From Streptomyces iconiensis (GTDB taxonomy: Bacteria; Actinomycetota; Actinomycetes; Streptomycetales; Streptomycetaceae): DNA of 64,000 nucleotides. The notes under the pieces were generated by a model that saw only the letters and a list, made by a program, of their open reading frames with translations, made no database searches and was not told the origin of the DNA. The stretch spans positions 20,397-84,396 of the forward strand of contig NZ_JANCPR020000040.1 of assembly GCF_028657195.3 (NCBI RefSeq). The letters are read 5' to 3'. The translations under genes were made by a program, and so were the position numbers. Of this stretch, positions 8,774 through 17,717 are shown piece after piece. Every line of letters starts with the position of its first letter. The stretch's first letter is position 1.

Positions 8774-9753
8774 GCGCTCTCCTTCATGGTCGTGGCGGCG
8801 GCTGATCCCTGTGTGGCCCCGGTCAGGTGGTCTCTGGCCAGCCCGGTGAGCACGGCGCTCACCGACCCGGGCTCCTCCAGAGGTGTCATGTGCCCGCGCC
8901 CTTCCAGCTCGTGGACCCCGGTGCAGTCAGGGAGCATCGCCGCGAGACGACGGGCGTGCGGGAGGGGCGTGAGCCGGTCGCGGGTACCGGTGACAACGGC
9001 GGTGGGCGCCTTGAGGTACGGCACCTTCGCCGCCAGGTCGAGCCCCGCCAGCACCCCGCCCCACGCGGAACGTACGCCGGTGGGGCAGGCGTGCACGATC
9101 CGCGCTGTGGCCTCGGCGGTCTCCGGAAGGGGCCGGGGCCCGAGCGTGCCGTACGCGAGTGCCTTACGGGTCAGCGGCGTGACGGGGCCCAGCGGCGCAC
9201 TGGCGCCGAGCAGCGCGCGGTGTGCGACGTGCCGCGCGCGCTCGGAGCGCAGGGGTATCACTCGCGCTTGCCCGGTCAGATGCTGCGCACCGGTACTGCA
9301 CAGCATCAACGCGGCGCCGTGCTCGGCGAGTTGCGGACGCCCCGCGGCGGCCATGAGGGTCATGCCGCCCATGGAGTGCCCACCGATGACGGCCCGTTCG
9401 CCCGGTTCCAGCGCGACGTCGAGGACGGCGCACAGGTCGTCGGCGAGCATGGCTGTGGTGTACGCCTGAGGCGTCGCCGCTGCCGGGCTGCGGCCGTGTC
9501 CGCGCTGGTCGTAGACGACCACGCGAAGTCCGCTCGCGGTCAGTTCGCGTATGACCGGCGCCCAGAACAGGGTCGAGCAGGTCCATCCGTGCGCGAGAAC
9601 GACAGCGGGATCGGCGGCATCGCCGTGCACCTCGACGGGAAAGCGCACGCCGTCCCCCGAGCGCGCGGTGAACTCCCGCGCGGGCACGGTCGGCGCGTAC
9701 ATCCCGGTGAGCCCCTTCGCCGTGGACTCCTGGTTCCCGGTGAGCCGGCTCAT
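8770..9753 (-). CDS. alpha/beta hydrolase (esterase, LipR-like position)
   Basis: 327 residues from ATG 9753, which overlaps the monooxygenase stop (ATGA). The fold is clear: HGW oxyanion loop at 55-57, DQRGHGRS, nucleophile elbow GGHSMGG with Ser127, and a late GRGHMTPLEEP with the catalytic His. A short cap region lies around residues 150-220. Beside a Baeyer-Villiger monooxygenase, an esterase that splits the ester or lactone product is the natural reading. In mycobacteria the corresponding gene is lipR. An in-frame upstream start exists but would lie deep in the preceding gene. Confidence 0.92.
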   Translation of the reverse strand: MSRLTGNQESTAKGLTGMYAPTVPAREFTARSGDGVRFPVEVHGDAADPAVVLAHGWTCSTLFWAPVIRELTASGLRVVVYDQRGHGRSPAAATPQAYTTAMLADDLCAVLDVALEPGERAVIGGHSMGGMTLMAAAGRPQLAEHGAALMLCSTGAQHLTGQARVIPLRSERARHVAHRALLGASAPLGPVTPLTRKALAYGTLGPRPLPETAEATARIVHACPTGVRSAWGGVLAGLDLAAKVPYLKAPTAVVTGTRDRLTPLPHARRLAAMLPDCTGVHELEGRGHMTPLEEPGSVSAVLTGLARDHLTGATQGSAAATTMKESA

Positions 9754-11339
9754 CGCGCGTCCTCCGCCGTGTGGAAGGCGTCGGTCGCCGCACCCCTGCT
9801 GACGCTGCCCGCGAGCAGGGGCGCCCTGCGGCGCGCGGGCTGCCCGCCGGGGCGCGGGGCGCGCAGCACCTCGTACTCCTCCAGCCACACCTCGCGGGTG
9901 GCCTTACGGAACTCGGCCGTCGTGCCGGGCCAGACGGCGACGGGCCGGCCCTGCGCGTCGAGGTACCAACTGGTGCAGCCGGTCTCCCACACGCTGCTCT
10001 TGATGCGTTCCCGTAGCTTCGCGTTGAAGGTGTGCTGGGCTATGGGACGTACGTCCAGCGCGGCCTTGTCGCCGCCTCCCAGGGTGTCCAGCTTGCGCAC
10101 GTAGTCGACCATGTAGTTCAGCTGGGCCTCGATGATCAGAATCATCGAGCTGGTGCCGAGACCGGTGTTGGGCCCTATGACGAACAAGAAGTTGGGGAAC
10201 CCCGTGGTCGTGGTACCGCGCAGCGCGTTCATGCCGTCCTCGGCCCAGGACTCGGCAAGCGTCTCCCCATCGGCGCCCTTCACCAGGTGCGCCACCGGCA
10301 TGTCGGAAACGTAGAAGCCGCTGCAGAAGACGACCGCGTCGACCTCGGCCTCACGCCCGTCGGCCGAGATGAGCGTGTTGCCGCGTATCTCCTTGAGCCC
10401 GGAGTCGATCACGTCGGTGTTCGACTGGGCGAGCGCCGGATAGTAGTCGTTGGACAGCAGCGTGCGCTTGCAGCCGACGCGGTAGTCGGGAGTGAGCTTG
10501 CGGCGCAGTACGGGGTCCTTGACCGCGCGCTTCATGTGCGCGGTCGCCACCTTCTCCAACGCGGGGAGCAGGGCCGGGTAGTTGGCGAAGACCTGCGTCT
10601 CCAGCTCCCGAACGCCCCACAGGGCGAAACGGCGCAGCTTCTGGGTGGCGGGCAACTTGGCGTGCAGCTTCTTCTCAAACCCCGAGATGCGGCGGTCGTT
10701 GCGCGGGATGACCCAGGCGGGCGTGCGCTGGAAGACGGTCAGCTCGCCGACGACCGGCTGGATGGCGGGAACGATCTGGATCGCCGAGGCCCCGGTGCCG
10801 ATGACGGCGACGCGCTTGCCTCGCAGGTCGTAGGAGTGGTCCCAGGTGGACGAGTGGAAGACCTTGCCCTCGAACGAGTCGAGCCCGGGTATGTCCGGCA
10901 GCTTCGGCTCGGACAGGGGTCCCGTCGCGGAGACGACGAGGTCGGCCGTGAGGGTGCCGCCCGAGGTCTCGACGCGCCAGTGGAGCTCCTCCGCGTCCCA
11001 ACTCATCTGCTGTACCTCGGTGTTGAACCTGATGTGCTGCCGCAGCCCGAAGGTGTCGGCCACCCGGTCCAGGTACGCGCGTATGTCGGGCTGCGGTGAG
11101 AACGCGCGCGGCCACTCGGCGTTGGGTGCGAAGGAGAAGGAGTACAGGTGCGACGGTATGTCGCAGGCGCAGCCCGGATACGTGTTGTCGTGCCAGGTGC
11201 CGCCGACGGCCTCCCTGCGCTCAAGAACGACGAAATCCGTGATTCCCGCGCGGCGCAGACGGACGGCCGCTCCGAGGCCGCCGAATCCGGATCCGATCAC
11301 CGCCACCCGTACGTGCTCTTGCTCGTGCTCGGCCGCCAT
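9750..11339 (-). CDS. flavin-containing Baeyer-Villiger-type monooxygenase (MymA-like)
   Basis: 529 residues from ATG 11339, chosen because GGGAGGCGG lies just upstream. The FAD Rossmann motif GSGFGG is at 16-21, the BVMO fingerprint FxGxxxHxxxWD is seen as F156EGKVFHSSTWD167, and the NADPH motif GTGASA follows near 181. The active-site GTWHDNTYPGCACD segment is present. BVMOs insert one O2 atom next to a ketone to form an ester or lactone. It heads an operon with the hydrolase and SDR, and diverges from a MerR-type regulator across a 197-bp gap with a dyad. The three enzymes together could turn a secondary alcohol into an acid plus a shorter alcohol. A role in cell-envelope lipid changes, as proposed for MymA, is possible but not shown. 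Confidence 0.94.
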   Translation of the reverse strand: MAAEHEQEHVRVAVIGSGFGGLGAAVRLRRAGITDFVVLERREAVGGTWHDNTYPGCACDIPSHLYSFSFAPNAEWPRAFSPQPDIRAYLDRVADTFGLRQHIRFNTEVQQMSWDAEELHWRVETSGGTLTADLVVSATGPLSEPKLPDIPGLDSFEGKVFHSSTWDHSYDLRGKRVAVIGTGASAIQIVPAIQPVVGELTVFQRTPAWVIPRNDRRISGFEKKLHAKLPATQKLRRFALWGVRELETQVFANYPALLPALEKVATAHMKRAVKDPVLRRKLTPDYRVGCKRTLLSNDYYPALAQSNTDVIDSGLKEIRGNTLISADGREAEVDAVVFCSGFYVSDMPVAHLVKGADGETLAESWAEDGMNALRGTTTTGFPNFLFVIGPNTGLGTSSMILIIEAQLNYMVDYVRKLDTLGGGDKAALDVRPIAQHTFNAKLRERIKSSVWETGCTSWYLDAQGRPVAVWPGTTAEFRKATREVWLEEYEVLRAPRPGGQPARRRAPLLAGSVSRGAATDAFHTAEDAR

Positions 11340-11410
11340 TCCGCCGCCTCCCGGGGTGTATTGCCGTCCAGTGCGGTCCACCAGTGCCGCCCACGGCCAT
11401 CCAGACCGCG

Positions 11411-11424
11411 CCAGTAATCACTGG
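11411..11424. promoter_or_regulatory. inverted repeat between the BVMO operon and the MerR-type gene
   Basis: CCAGT-AATC-ACTGG, perfect 5-bp arms around a 4-bp centre, 72-85 nt upstream of the BVMO start and 113-126 nt upstream of the regulator. Its position between divergent units suits an operator for the adjacent MerR-type protein. Such proteins usually bind dyads in the promoter spacer. Binding is inference. Confidence 0.4.
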
Positions 11425-11536
11425 CACCTTTCGGAGAGTAGAGCAGTCGCATACTCATGGGTAGGGGTCGGCGCAGGGAAAGTTACCGCCGGTTGCACCA
11501 GCCTCCCGGCGCGATACGGCCGCATAGGCTGGCACC

Positions 11537-12682
11537 GTGGCGAGCGCGAACGACGAACCAAGAACTGACGACGGAGGTGCGGCCTCCCCCCGGAAGCACG
11601 GCACACCCGCCCCCGAGCCGGGCGCACCCGGCACACCCGACGACGACCCCCGCACCCCCAGCACACCCGGCGCACCCCGCACACCAGGCGGACGGGGCGA
11701 GACCGGCACACCCGACCCGCCCGGCGAGCCCGCCGGACGCGGCGAGCCAGGCATGTCCGGCGAACCGAGCGGGCTTGACGAACCTTGTATGTCCGGCGAA
11801 CCCAGCGCACCCAGCGCATCTGGCACACCCAACGGCGGGCCGGACGCACCCCGAAGCCGCCCACCCGAATCCGGCATACTCGACGACCCCTACCCCCACC
11901 CCTCCGGCGGGCCCGGCATGCCGGAGGAACCCGGGGAAGGGAAGCGGGAGTTCCGGGCGGCCGAACTGGCGCAAGCGGCCGGCATCACCACCCGCACCCT
12001 GCGCTTCTACCGCGAGCGCCGCCTCCTCTCGCCGCCTCGCCGCGAGGGCCGTATCGCCTGGTACGACGAACACCACCTCGCCCGCCTGCGCACCATTACG
12101 GCACTGCTGGCACGCGGCCACACCCTCGGCGGCATCGCCGACCTACTGGGCGCCTTCGAGAAGGGCCGCGACGCACGTACGGCTGCCGAGGTCCTCGGCC
12201 TCGACGGGGCGGCCCTGACGACCCCGATCTCCGACGAGACGCCCGTACGACTCACGCCCGAGGAACTCGCCGACTACTTCCAGGGCGAGGTCACCGTCGA
12301 CAACCTCGCCGCCTCACTCGACATCGGCTATGTCGCCGTCGACGGCGAGGAGTTCGTCCACACCAGCCGCCGCCTCCTGGACGCCTCGGCGGAACTCGTC
12401 GCCAAGGGCATCCCCCTCGCGGCCGTCCTCGCCGCCGGCCGCGAACTGCGCACCCAGACGGACGTCATCGCCGGCCTCTTCGCGCGCCTCTTCCGCGACC
12501 ACCTCCTGCCCCTCCAGGACACCACCGACCCCAACCACCTCAACGACCTACTGACCCGCGTCGGCCCCATCGCCCGCGACGTCGTCCAAGCCGAACTCGG
12601 CCTCTCCCTCGACCGCACCATCCGCGCGGAACTGGAGGAATGGCTGCGGGGGGCGGGAGAGGGTTCGTCGGGCGGGGAGTGA
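11537..12682 (+). CDS. MerR family transcriptional regulator with a long disordered N-terminus
   Basis: 381 residues from GTG 11537. The first 130 or so residues are Pro/Gly/Glu/Thr-rich with GEP, GTP and TPG triplets, collagen-like and presumably disordered. Then comes a MerR winged helix (REFRAAELAQAAGITTRTLRFYRERRLLSPPRR) with its wing and the RLRTITALLARGHTLGGIADLL helices. The C-terminal 200 residues form an all-helical effector domain. MerR proteins usually start close to the helix-turn-helix, so the true start may lie downstream (an ATG near 11919 gives MPEEPGEGKREF). It is divergent from the BVMO operon and is the obvious candidate regulator. Confidence 0.88.
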   Translation: MASANDEPRTDDGGAASPRKHGTPAPEPGAPGTPDDDPRTPSTPGAPRTPGGRGETGTPDPPGEPAGRGEPGMSGEPSGLDEPCMSGEPSAPSASGTPNGGPDAPRSRPPESGILDDPYPHPSGGPGMPEEPGEGKREFRAAELAQAAGITTRTLRFYRERRLLSPPRREGRIAWYDEHHLARLRTITALLARGHTLGGIADLLGAFEKGRDARTAAEVLGLDGAALTTPISDETPVRLTPEELADYFQGEVTVDNLAASLDIGYVAVDGEEFVHTSRRLLDASAELVAKGIPLAAVLAAGRELRTQTDVIAGLFARLFRDHLLPLQDTTDPNHLNDLLTRVGPIARDVVQAELGLSLDRTIRAELEEWLRGAGEGSSGGE

Positions 12683-12822
12683 CGGCGCCCCGGCAAGAGC
12701 AACACAGGGGCACCTCGAACACATGTAGGGGTCGGAGACGTCAGCGTTACCCGCACGTAGACACAAAAGAGTGGCTAGTCTGCGGCCTGTTAATTGGTCA
12801 ACTCGCTTTAGGAGGAGCCCCG

Positions 12823-12918
12823 TTGAACAGCTCGATCGCCATGGCCGACCACCGTCCCCACGCTGCCGAAGAGGAGGCGTTCCCGCCCATCTTCATGTGG
12901 TTTGCCCCCATGGCATAA
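12823..12918 (+). CDS. 31-residue peptide of unknown function
   Basis: A TTG at 12823 follows AGGAGGAG with ideal spacing of 5 nt and opens a 31-codon frame to a TAA at 12918. The peptide starts MNSSIAMADHRPHAA, has a short acidic run (EEE), and ends in an aromatic/proline segment, FPPIFMWFAPMA. It has no signal peptide and no cysteines. The frame is open upstream but would need several TTA and CTA codons, rare in these bacteria, so translation most likely begins here. Its stop is 10 nt from the end of the convergent AfsR-like gene. It could be a signalling peptide sensed by the TPR regulator, or a small modified-peptide precursor; the adjacent genes show no dedicated modifying enzyme. I do not recognise a family. 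Confidence 0.55.
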   Translation: MNSSIAMADHRPHAAEEEAFPPIFMWFAPMA

Positions 12919-12928
12919 CGGCGGCTCT

Positions 12929-15900
12929 TCAGGCTCCGGTCTCTCCTGGTTCCTCAAGGTAGTGCTTGAGCACCCTTGCCTCCTCCAGAGAACCGAGCCG
13001 CTCGTAGAGCCTCAGCGCGTCCTTCGCGAATCCCTTCGCGGAGGGCGCGCCTTGCGTGATCAGGAGCGTGCGTGCGATCCCGTCCAGGGCATGGGCCATC
13101 TCCCGTGGTGCCCCCACGGAGCGCGCGCCGTCCAGGGCCTCTTGGAAGGCCGTCAGTGCCTCCTCGTAACGCCCGAGTGCCCGCCGCGCGGTACCCATCC
13201 CGATCAGTGCCGTCTGCTGCTCACAGGGGGCCGCGATCCGCCGGGCAACGTCCTCGGCACGCGTGTAGTGCCACAGGGCCTCGCTGTGCCGACCGTCCGC
13301 AGCGAAGAGGGAGCCTAGGCCACTGAGCGTGTCGGCCTCGCCTCGCGGATCGTGGCTGTCCCGGTAGCTCGCGAGGGCGTTCCGGAGGTAGTCCAGGGCC
13401 CGGTCCGTCTCCCCCATGGCTTGGCACACCATCCCCAGGTTGTTGTAAAGGTTCGCCCTCTCCTGGCGCCCACCGACCACTTGCGCCAGTTCGAGCGACC
13501 TCTCGAAGTGCGCACGCGCCTCCTCGTAGCGCATCTCATGGCGATACACTTCGCCGAGATTGTTGATGGCCCGCATCTGCCCGTAGAGGTCCTCCGTAGC
13601 CTTGTGCAGAGCCAGCATGGCGAGGAACTGCTCACGGGCTTCCTGAGGCAGCCCCAGCTTGTGCAGCACGACGCCTCTCACGTTCAGCACGTTCGCCTCC
13701 AGGGCGCGGTCCTCGCCCGCGCGGGAGAGCGTGAGCGCACGGCCCAGGGCGCGCAGCGCGTCGGGCATGCGGCCTGCCGCAAAGTGGGCCCGGGCCATCT
13801 GGAAGCAGGCGTGGGCCTGCCCGTGCTCGTCCCGTAGATACTCGAAGATGTCGTACGCCTCGCAGGTGCAGCGCAACGCCTCGGCGTGCGCATCCTGCGC
13901 AAGCACTTCCGCGCGCTCCACCAGCGTCCGCGCCAGCACCTCCCGCGGACCGTCTTCCCTCAGCACGGCCTCCGCCGCCGCGTGCAGCTCCGCTGCCACG
14001 TCCCAGGCGCCCCAGAGCTTGAGGGAGGGGGCGAGGACGTGCGGGAAGAGGGCCGCGTGGGCGGGGGACTCGGTGGTGGCTGTGCGGGCGAGGGCGAGGA
14101 GGTTGGCCCGTTCGACGGTGAGCCAGACCGCGGCCTCGTCCGCGTCGGCGAAGTCCGGTGCGTGAGGGGAACGTTGCTCCACCGGCAGCGCGATCCTGCG
14201 CCGGTGCGGATGTGTGAGCCGGTCAGCGCGGTCGGCGGCGGTGAGGTGGTGCGCGAGAAGCCGGTCGAGCGCTTCCTGCCGCGCACCGGCGGACTCCTCG
14301 GCGCGGCAGACCCTACGGGCGAACGCGGCGGTCAGGTCATGCAGCGCGAAGCGTTCGCAGACGGGTTCCTCCAGAAGGTGATGGTCCAGAAGCGTGGCGA
14401 GCGTACGGCTGAGCGCCGGGTCCCCGTCCGCGTCGGCGAGCGCCCGCGCGGCGCCGAGGTCCAGGTCGGGCCCCGGGTGGAGACCGAGACGCCTGAAGAG
14501 CCGCTGGGCCGGCGCTTCGAGCGCCATGTAGGAGAGCCGGAAGGCCGACTCGACGACGTCGCCGTCGAGTTCGTCGAGCGGGTCGTCGGCCCGCTCGACA
14601 CGCTCGACGAGATGTCCGAGGTCCCATGACTGGCGGTACCGGAAGCCGCTCGCGAGGATCTGGAGCGAGAGCGGGTGCCCGTCGTAGGCGCCGACGACAC
14701 GGTGCACCTGGGCCAGGTCCGGTACCCGCGCGTCCCCCACGACACGGGCGAACAACGCGGCGGCGTCCCCTGTGTGCAGCACGTCGAGGAAGAGGAAGTC
14801 GGCGCCTTCGAGCGCGGTGAGGCCACTGCGGCTGGTGACGAGTACCCGGCAGGTGGCAGCCCCGGGCAGCAGGGGACGCACCTGTGCCGCGTCCTTGGCG
14901 TTGTCCAGCACAAGGAGGGCCCGGCGTCGCGCCGTCCACTCGCGCCAGCGCCCTGAGCGGGCCTCCAGGGAGGACGACTGGGGGTTCTCCAGCGCGGGAT
15001 CGGTGGCGCCCGCGGCACGCAACAGGATGCCGAGCACTTCGGCGGGGTCACAGGGGCGCTGCTGCTCGCTGTAGCCGCGCAGGTCCACGTAGAAGGCGCC
15101 GTCGGGGTACTCGGCTGTGAGCCTGTGCGCTGCGTGCACAGCCAGGGTGGTCTTGCCGATTCCGGCCATTCCGTGCACGACGGTCAGCGGGAGGGCGCTC
15201 TCTCCGGCAGGGGCGGGGGCGGTGAGGAGGGCGAGTTCGTGGGCCCTTCCGGTGAAGTCGCGGACGTCGCGCGGAAGGCTGTTGGGGGGCGGCGCGGCGT
15301 TACGGGGGCTGAGGGACGCCTCGCCGGGGTGGGGCGCGGGGGCTGCGGCCGGAGCCGTGGGGGCCGGGGACGGTGTGCACGGGGCTGTAGCGGACTGCAC
15401 CGTTCCGGAGGGCGCCGTACCGGCCGGGGCCGTAGCGGACGTACGGGTGCCGCGGGCGGCCGGGTTCTGGCGTGCCCCGCAGGTCCCGTGGGCCGTTCGG
15501 GGCCCACGGGCCGCACGCTTCTCATGGGCCACACGTGGCTCTTCGGCCGCACGTGTCTCCTCGGCCGCACGTGTCTTCTCGGCCGCGCCGGAAGCATCGA
15601 CAGCACCTCCCGCACCAACCGCCGCCCTGGCCACAGGGGTGAGGCCGGTGTCGTCGGCTGTCGCGGTGGCACCGGCCGCGTCGGGCGCTCCGACGGGGGC
15701 AGAGGGGTGGACCGGGCGCGCGGCCGGGCGCTCAGGGGCGCCGGTTCCCTGGAGCAGGCGGGTGTGCAGAGCCCGCAGCTCGGCCCTGGGTTCGATCCCC
15801 TGGCTCTCCCGCAGGCGGCGCCGCAGGTCACGGTAGACGGCGAGTGCCTCATCGGTACGCCCGGAATGGTCGAGCGCGGTCATCAGGGCGCCGATCTGCT

Positions 15901-16489
15901 TCTGCGCGAGGGGGTATTCGGCGACCATCTCGTACAACTCACCGATCAGATCGGCGTGGCGGCCGAGTTCGAGCTGGAGGCGGATGCGTTCCTCGCGCAC
16001 GCGCCGGTGTTCCTCTTCGAGCCGCGCGCGGACGGAACCGGCCCATTCGGAGGGGAGTTCGGCGAACGGTTCGCCGCGCCAGAGCGCGTCCGCCGTGTTC
16101 AGCAGGCCGATGGCGAGTTCGCGGTCGCCGCGAGCCGCCGCCGCTGCGGCGTCCCGCTTCAGCCTCTGGAAGCACCACAGGTCCACGGATTCCTCGTCGG
16201 CCACGGCCAGTTGGTAGAGCCCGGAGGCGGGGCGGTCGATGCTCACCTGGTCCCCCACCGCGTGCTGCAGTACGGACCGCAGCCGCGAGACAAGGGGGTT
16301 CAGGGACTCCTGCGGCTTGGCGGGCGGTTCGTCCCCCCACACGCGCTCGATCAGCTTGTGGCTGGGGAGTGACGCGCCCCGCGCGTACAGCAGCACGGTG
16401 AGCACGCCGCGCGACTTCGCCGATCCCAGTTCGATCTGCTGGTTGTTCTCCCAGAGTTCCAGAGGGCTTCCCAGCGCGAGGAATCTCAC
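12929..16489 (-). CDS. AfsR/SARP-type regulator: DNA-binding, BTAD, NB-ARC and TPR domains
   Basis: 1,186 residues from GTG 16489 (AGGGGGG upstream). A longer frame upstream is not homologous to anything. The order is OmpR-like winged helix (1-95), bacterial transcriptional activation domain (about 100-245), an Ala/Pro/Thr linker with RAAEETRAAEE-type repeats (about 260-400), an NB-ARC ATPase with Walker A GMAGIGKTT near 440 and Walker B LLVLDNAKD near 525, and C-terminal TPRs (about 830-1150, NNLGEVY and YNNLGMV motifs). AfsR-like proteins activate secondary metabolism or development by binding direct repeats near -35; the ATPase and TPR parts gate activity. It converges on the 31-aa peptide gene and diverges from the gene at 16884 across a 394-nt gap with a nested dyad. 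Confidence 0.93.
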   Translation of the reverse strand: MRFLALGSPLELWENNQQIELGSAKSRGVLTVLLYARGASLPSHKLIERVWGDEPPAKPQESLNPLVSRLRSVLQHAVGDQVSIDRPASGLYQLAVADEESVDLWCFQRLKRDAAAAAARGDRELAIGLLNTADALWRGEPFAELPSEWAGSVRARLEEEHRRVREERIRLQLELGRHADLIGELYEMVAEYPLAQKQIGALMTALDHSGRTDEALAVYRDLRRRLRESQGIEPRAELRALHTRLLQGTGAPERPAARPVHPSAPVGAPDAAGATATADDTGLTPVARAAVGAGGAVDASGAAEKTRAAEETRAAEEPRVAHEKRAARGPRTAHGTCGARQNPAARGTRTSATAPAGTAPSGTVQSATAPCTPSPAPTAPAAAPAPHPGEASLSPRNAAPPPNSLPRDVRDFTGRAHELALLTAPAPAGESALPLTVVHGMAGIGKTTLAVHAAHRLTAEYPDGAFYVDLRGYSEQQRPCDPAEVLGILLRAAGATDPALENPQSSSLEARSGRWREWTARRRALLVLDNAKDAAQVRPLLPGAATCRVLVTSRSGLTALEGADFLFLDVLHTGDAAALFARVVGDARVPDLAQVHRVVGAYDGHPLSLQILASGFRYRQSWDLGHLVERVERADDPLDELDGDVVESAFRLSYMALEAPAQRLFRRLGLHPGPDLDLGAARALADADGDPALSRTLATLLDHHLLEEPVCERFALHDLTAAFARRVCRAEESAGARQEALDRLLAHHLTAADRADRLTHPHRRRIALPVEQRSPHAPDFADADEAAVWLTVERANLLALARTATTESPAHAALFPHVLAPSLKLWGAWDVAAELHAAAEAVLREDGPREVLARTLVERAEVLAQDAHAEALRCTCEAYDIFEYLRDEHGQAHACFQMARAHFAAGRMPDALRALGRALTLSRAGEDRALEANVLNVRGVVLHKLGLPQEAREQFLAMLALHKATEDLYGQMRAINNLGEVYRHEMRYEEARAHFERSLELAQVVGGRQERANLYNNLGMVCQAMGETDRALDYLRNALASYRDSHDPRGEADTLSGLGSLFAADGRHSEALWHYTRAEDVARRIAAPCEQQTALIGMGTARRALGRYEEALTAFQEALDGARSVGAPREMAHALDGIARTLLITQGAPSAKGFAKDALRLYERLGSLEEARVLKHYLEEPGETGA

Positions 16490-16883
16490 CGACGCCCCCC
16501 TGCGGTCTGTCCGTCTTCCACGGTGTCCGGCCTTCGCTACGGGCTCTGCCGGGTCTGCCGGGCTCTGCCGGGCGGTACGGGCGAGGCCCGGCCGTAGCCG
16601 TACGGGCGGAGACCGGCCGTACGGGCTGAGCCCGTGGGAACGGGGAGTCCACCGGCGTCGAGCCTCTGACCCCCCGTACATGTGTGCGTCTGCTCCCTCA
16701 CTCTTGCTCCCGGTCGAGGGGGAGCGGGCAGGGGCGCACGGGTGCGCGGCGGGAGGCGCACGGCCTGCCGCAACAGGAACACAAGGTTCCCGCAAGGCAG
16801 GCTCCACGGGGGCACGGGTAGGCACGCCAGGTCGGTCGGCCGACCGTCGCACACCACGGTTTCGCGACACTACTGGGGGGCTC
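16490..16883. other. 394-nt divergent intergenic region
   Basis: It separates the AfsR-like gene from the hypothetical gene at 16884 and must hold both promoters. It contains short direct repeats built on GGCCGTACGGGC near 16570-16640 and the nested inverted repeat listed separately. No reading frame here looks coding. Confidence 0.5.
16763..16802. promoter_or_regulatory. nested inverted repeat in the AfsR-like divergent promoter region
   Basis: The outer arms GCCTGCC/GGCAGGC (7 bp, perfect) enclose inner arms GGAAC/GTTCC (5 bp, perfect), giving a 40-bp two-level dyad. It lies 82 nt upstream of the gene at 16884. It could be an operator or an RNA hairpin in a leader; a SARP itself would be expected to prefer direct repeats. 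Confidence 0.4.
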
Positions 16884-17702
16884 ATGACGGCACTGCTGCT
16901 GGACATCGAAGGACCACGGCCGCTGCGCGCCGCGATGGTGACCACGGGACACGCCGCGGTCCGCCGCGTCCGGGTCACCCTGCGCTCCGCGTGCACGCCG
17001 GACCGTCTCGTCGAAGACACGCATCTACGGGTGCGCTTGCCCGCAGCCGCGCCCTGGCCGGCCATGGCCGACGTCCTCCTGGAACGGGGCAGCGGCGAGC
17101 CGGCGGCGGAGGACCTGGCCGCTCGCAACCCGGGGGCGCTGGTGACCGGCGCCCACCTCGGCAGCCGCTGCTGGCTGCGCCTGCAGGCTCCGGAAGTCAC
17201 GCAAGTAGCGCTCAACGCGGCCCACTTCGCTCTACTGCCCTGGCGGTCGTGGGCCTCGCTCGCCCACACATGGCTCGTCGCCGGCCTCCCTGGCGACGAA
17301 CTCGCTTCATCCCGCGTACGAGTGCTCCAGGTGAGCAGAACACCCGTGAACGCGGGAGCGTCCCGCGCACACGGAGGCGTGCCTCTGGCGAGCGAAGGCG
17401 CACCGCTTGGGTGCGGTGGAGTGCCCCTTACGAACCGGGGAGCGCCCCTTGTGGACGGAGACGCGAGCCGCGGGAGCGGAGCGGCTGACCACATGAGCGA
17501 AGGCCCAGACCGCGTGGGCGGACGCGCAGACCGCACGCAAGGAGAGGAGTCGCCCAGGAGCGGGGAGGCGGACCGCGCCTCCGGCCCTTCCGCTACGCCG
17601 AGCCCGACGACTGCCCCGGCTGCACCCGATGCCCCCGTTGCCTTCGTGACGCCCGCGACGCCCGTGACCCCCCATGGCCCCGTGGCTTTCACGGCCCCGT
17701 GA
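16884..17702 (+). CDS. hypothetical protein with repetitive C-terminal half
   Basis: 272 residues from ATG 16884, preceded by GGGGGG. The first 150 residues look like a folded domain, with beta-rich segments (AAVRRVRVTLRSACTPDRL, GSRCWLRLQAPEVTQVAL) and codon use typical of the neighbours. From about 155 the sequence becomes low complexity, with imperfect repeats GGVPLASEGAPLG, GGVPLTNRGAPL and EGPDRVGGRADR, ending in a Pro/Ala/Val/Thr tail. I do not recognise the family. It is divergent from the AfsR-like regulator and ends 15 nt from the convergent P450 gene. The repetitive tail is encoded by roughly 30-bp degenerate DNA repeats and may vary between strains. Confidence 0.6.
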   Translation: MTALLLDIEGPRPLRAAMVTTGHAAVRRVRVTLRSACTPDRLVEDTHLRVRLPAAAPWPAMADVLLERGSGEPAAEDLAARNPGALVTGAHLGSRCWLRLQAPEVTQVALNAAHFALLPWRSWASLAHTWLVAGLPGDELASSRVRVLQVSRTPVNAGASRAHGGVPLASEGAPLGCGGVPLTNRGAPLVDGDASRGSGAADHMSEGPDRVGGRADRTQGEESPRSGEADRASGPSATPSPTTAPAAPDAPVAFVTPATPVTPHGPVAFTAP

Positions 17703-17717
17703 TTCCCACGGCACGCG

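Noticed and set aside
16490..17692. 400-residue N-terminal extension of the AfsR-like regulator
   Set aside because: It lies antisense to the gene at 16884 and before the conserved SARP winged helix, which must be N-terminal.
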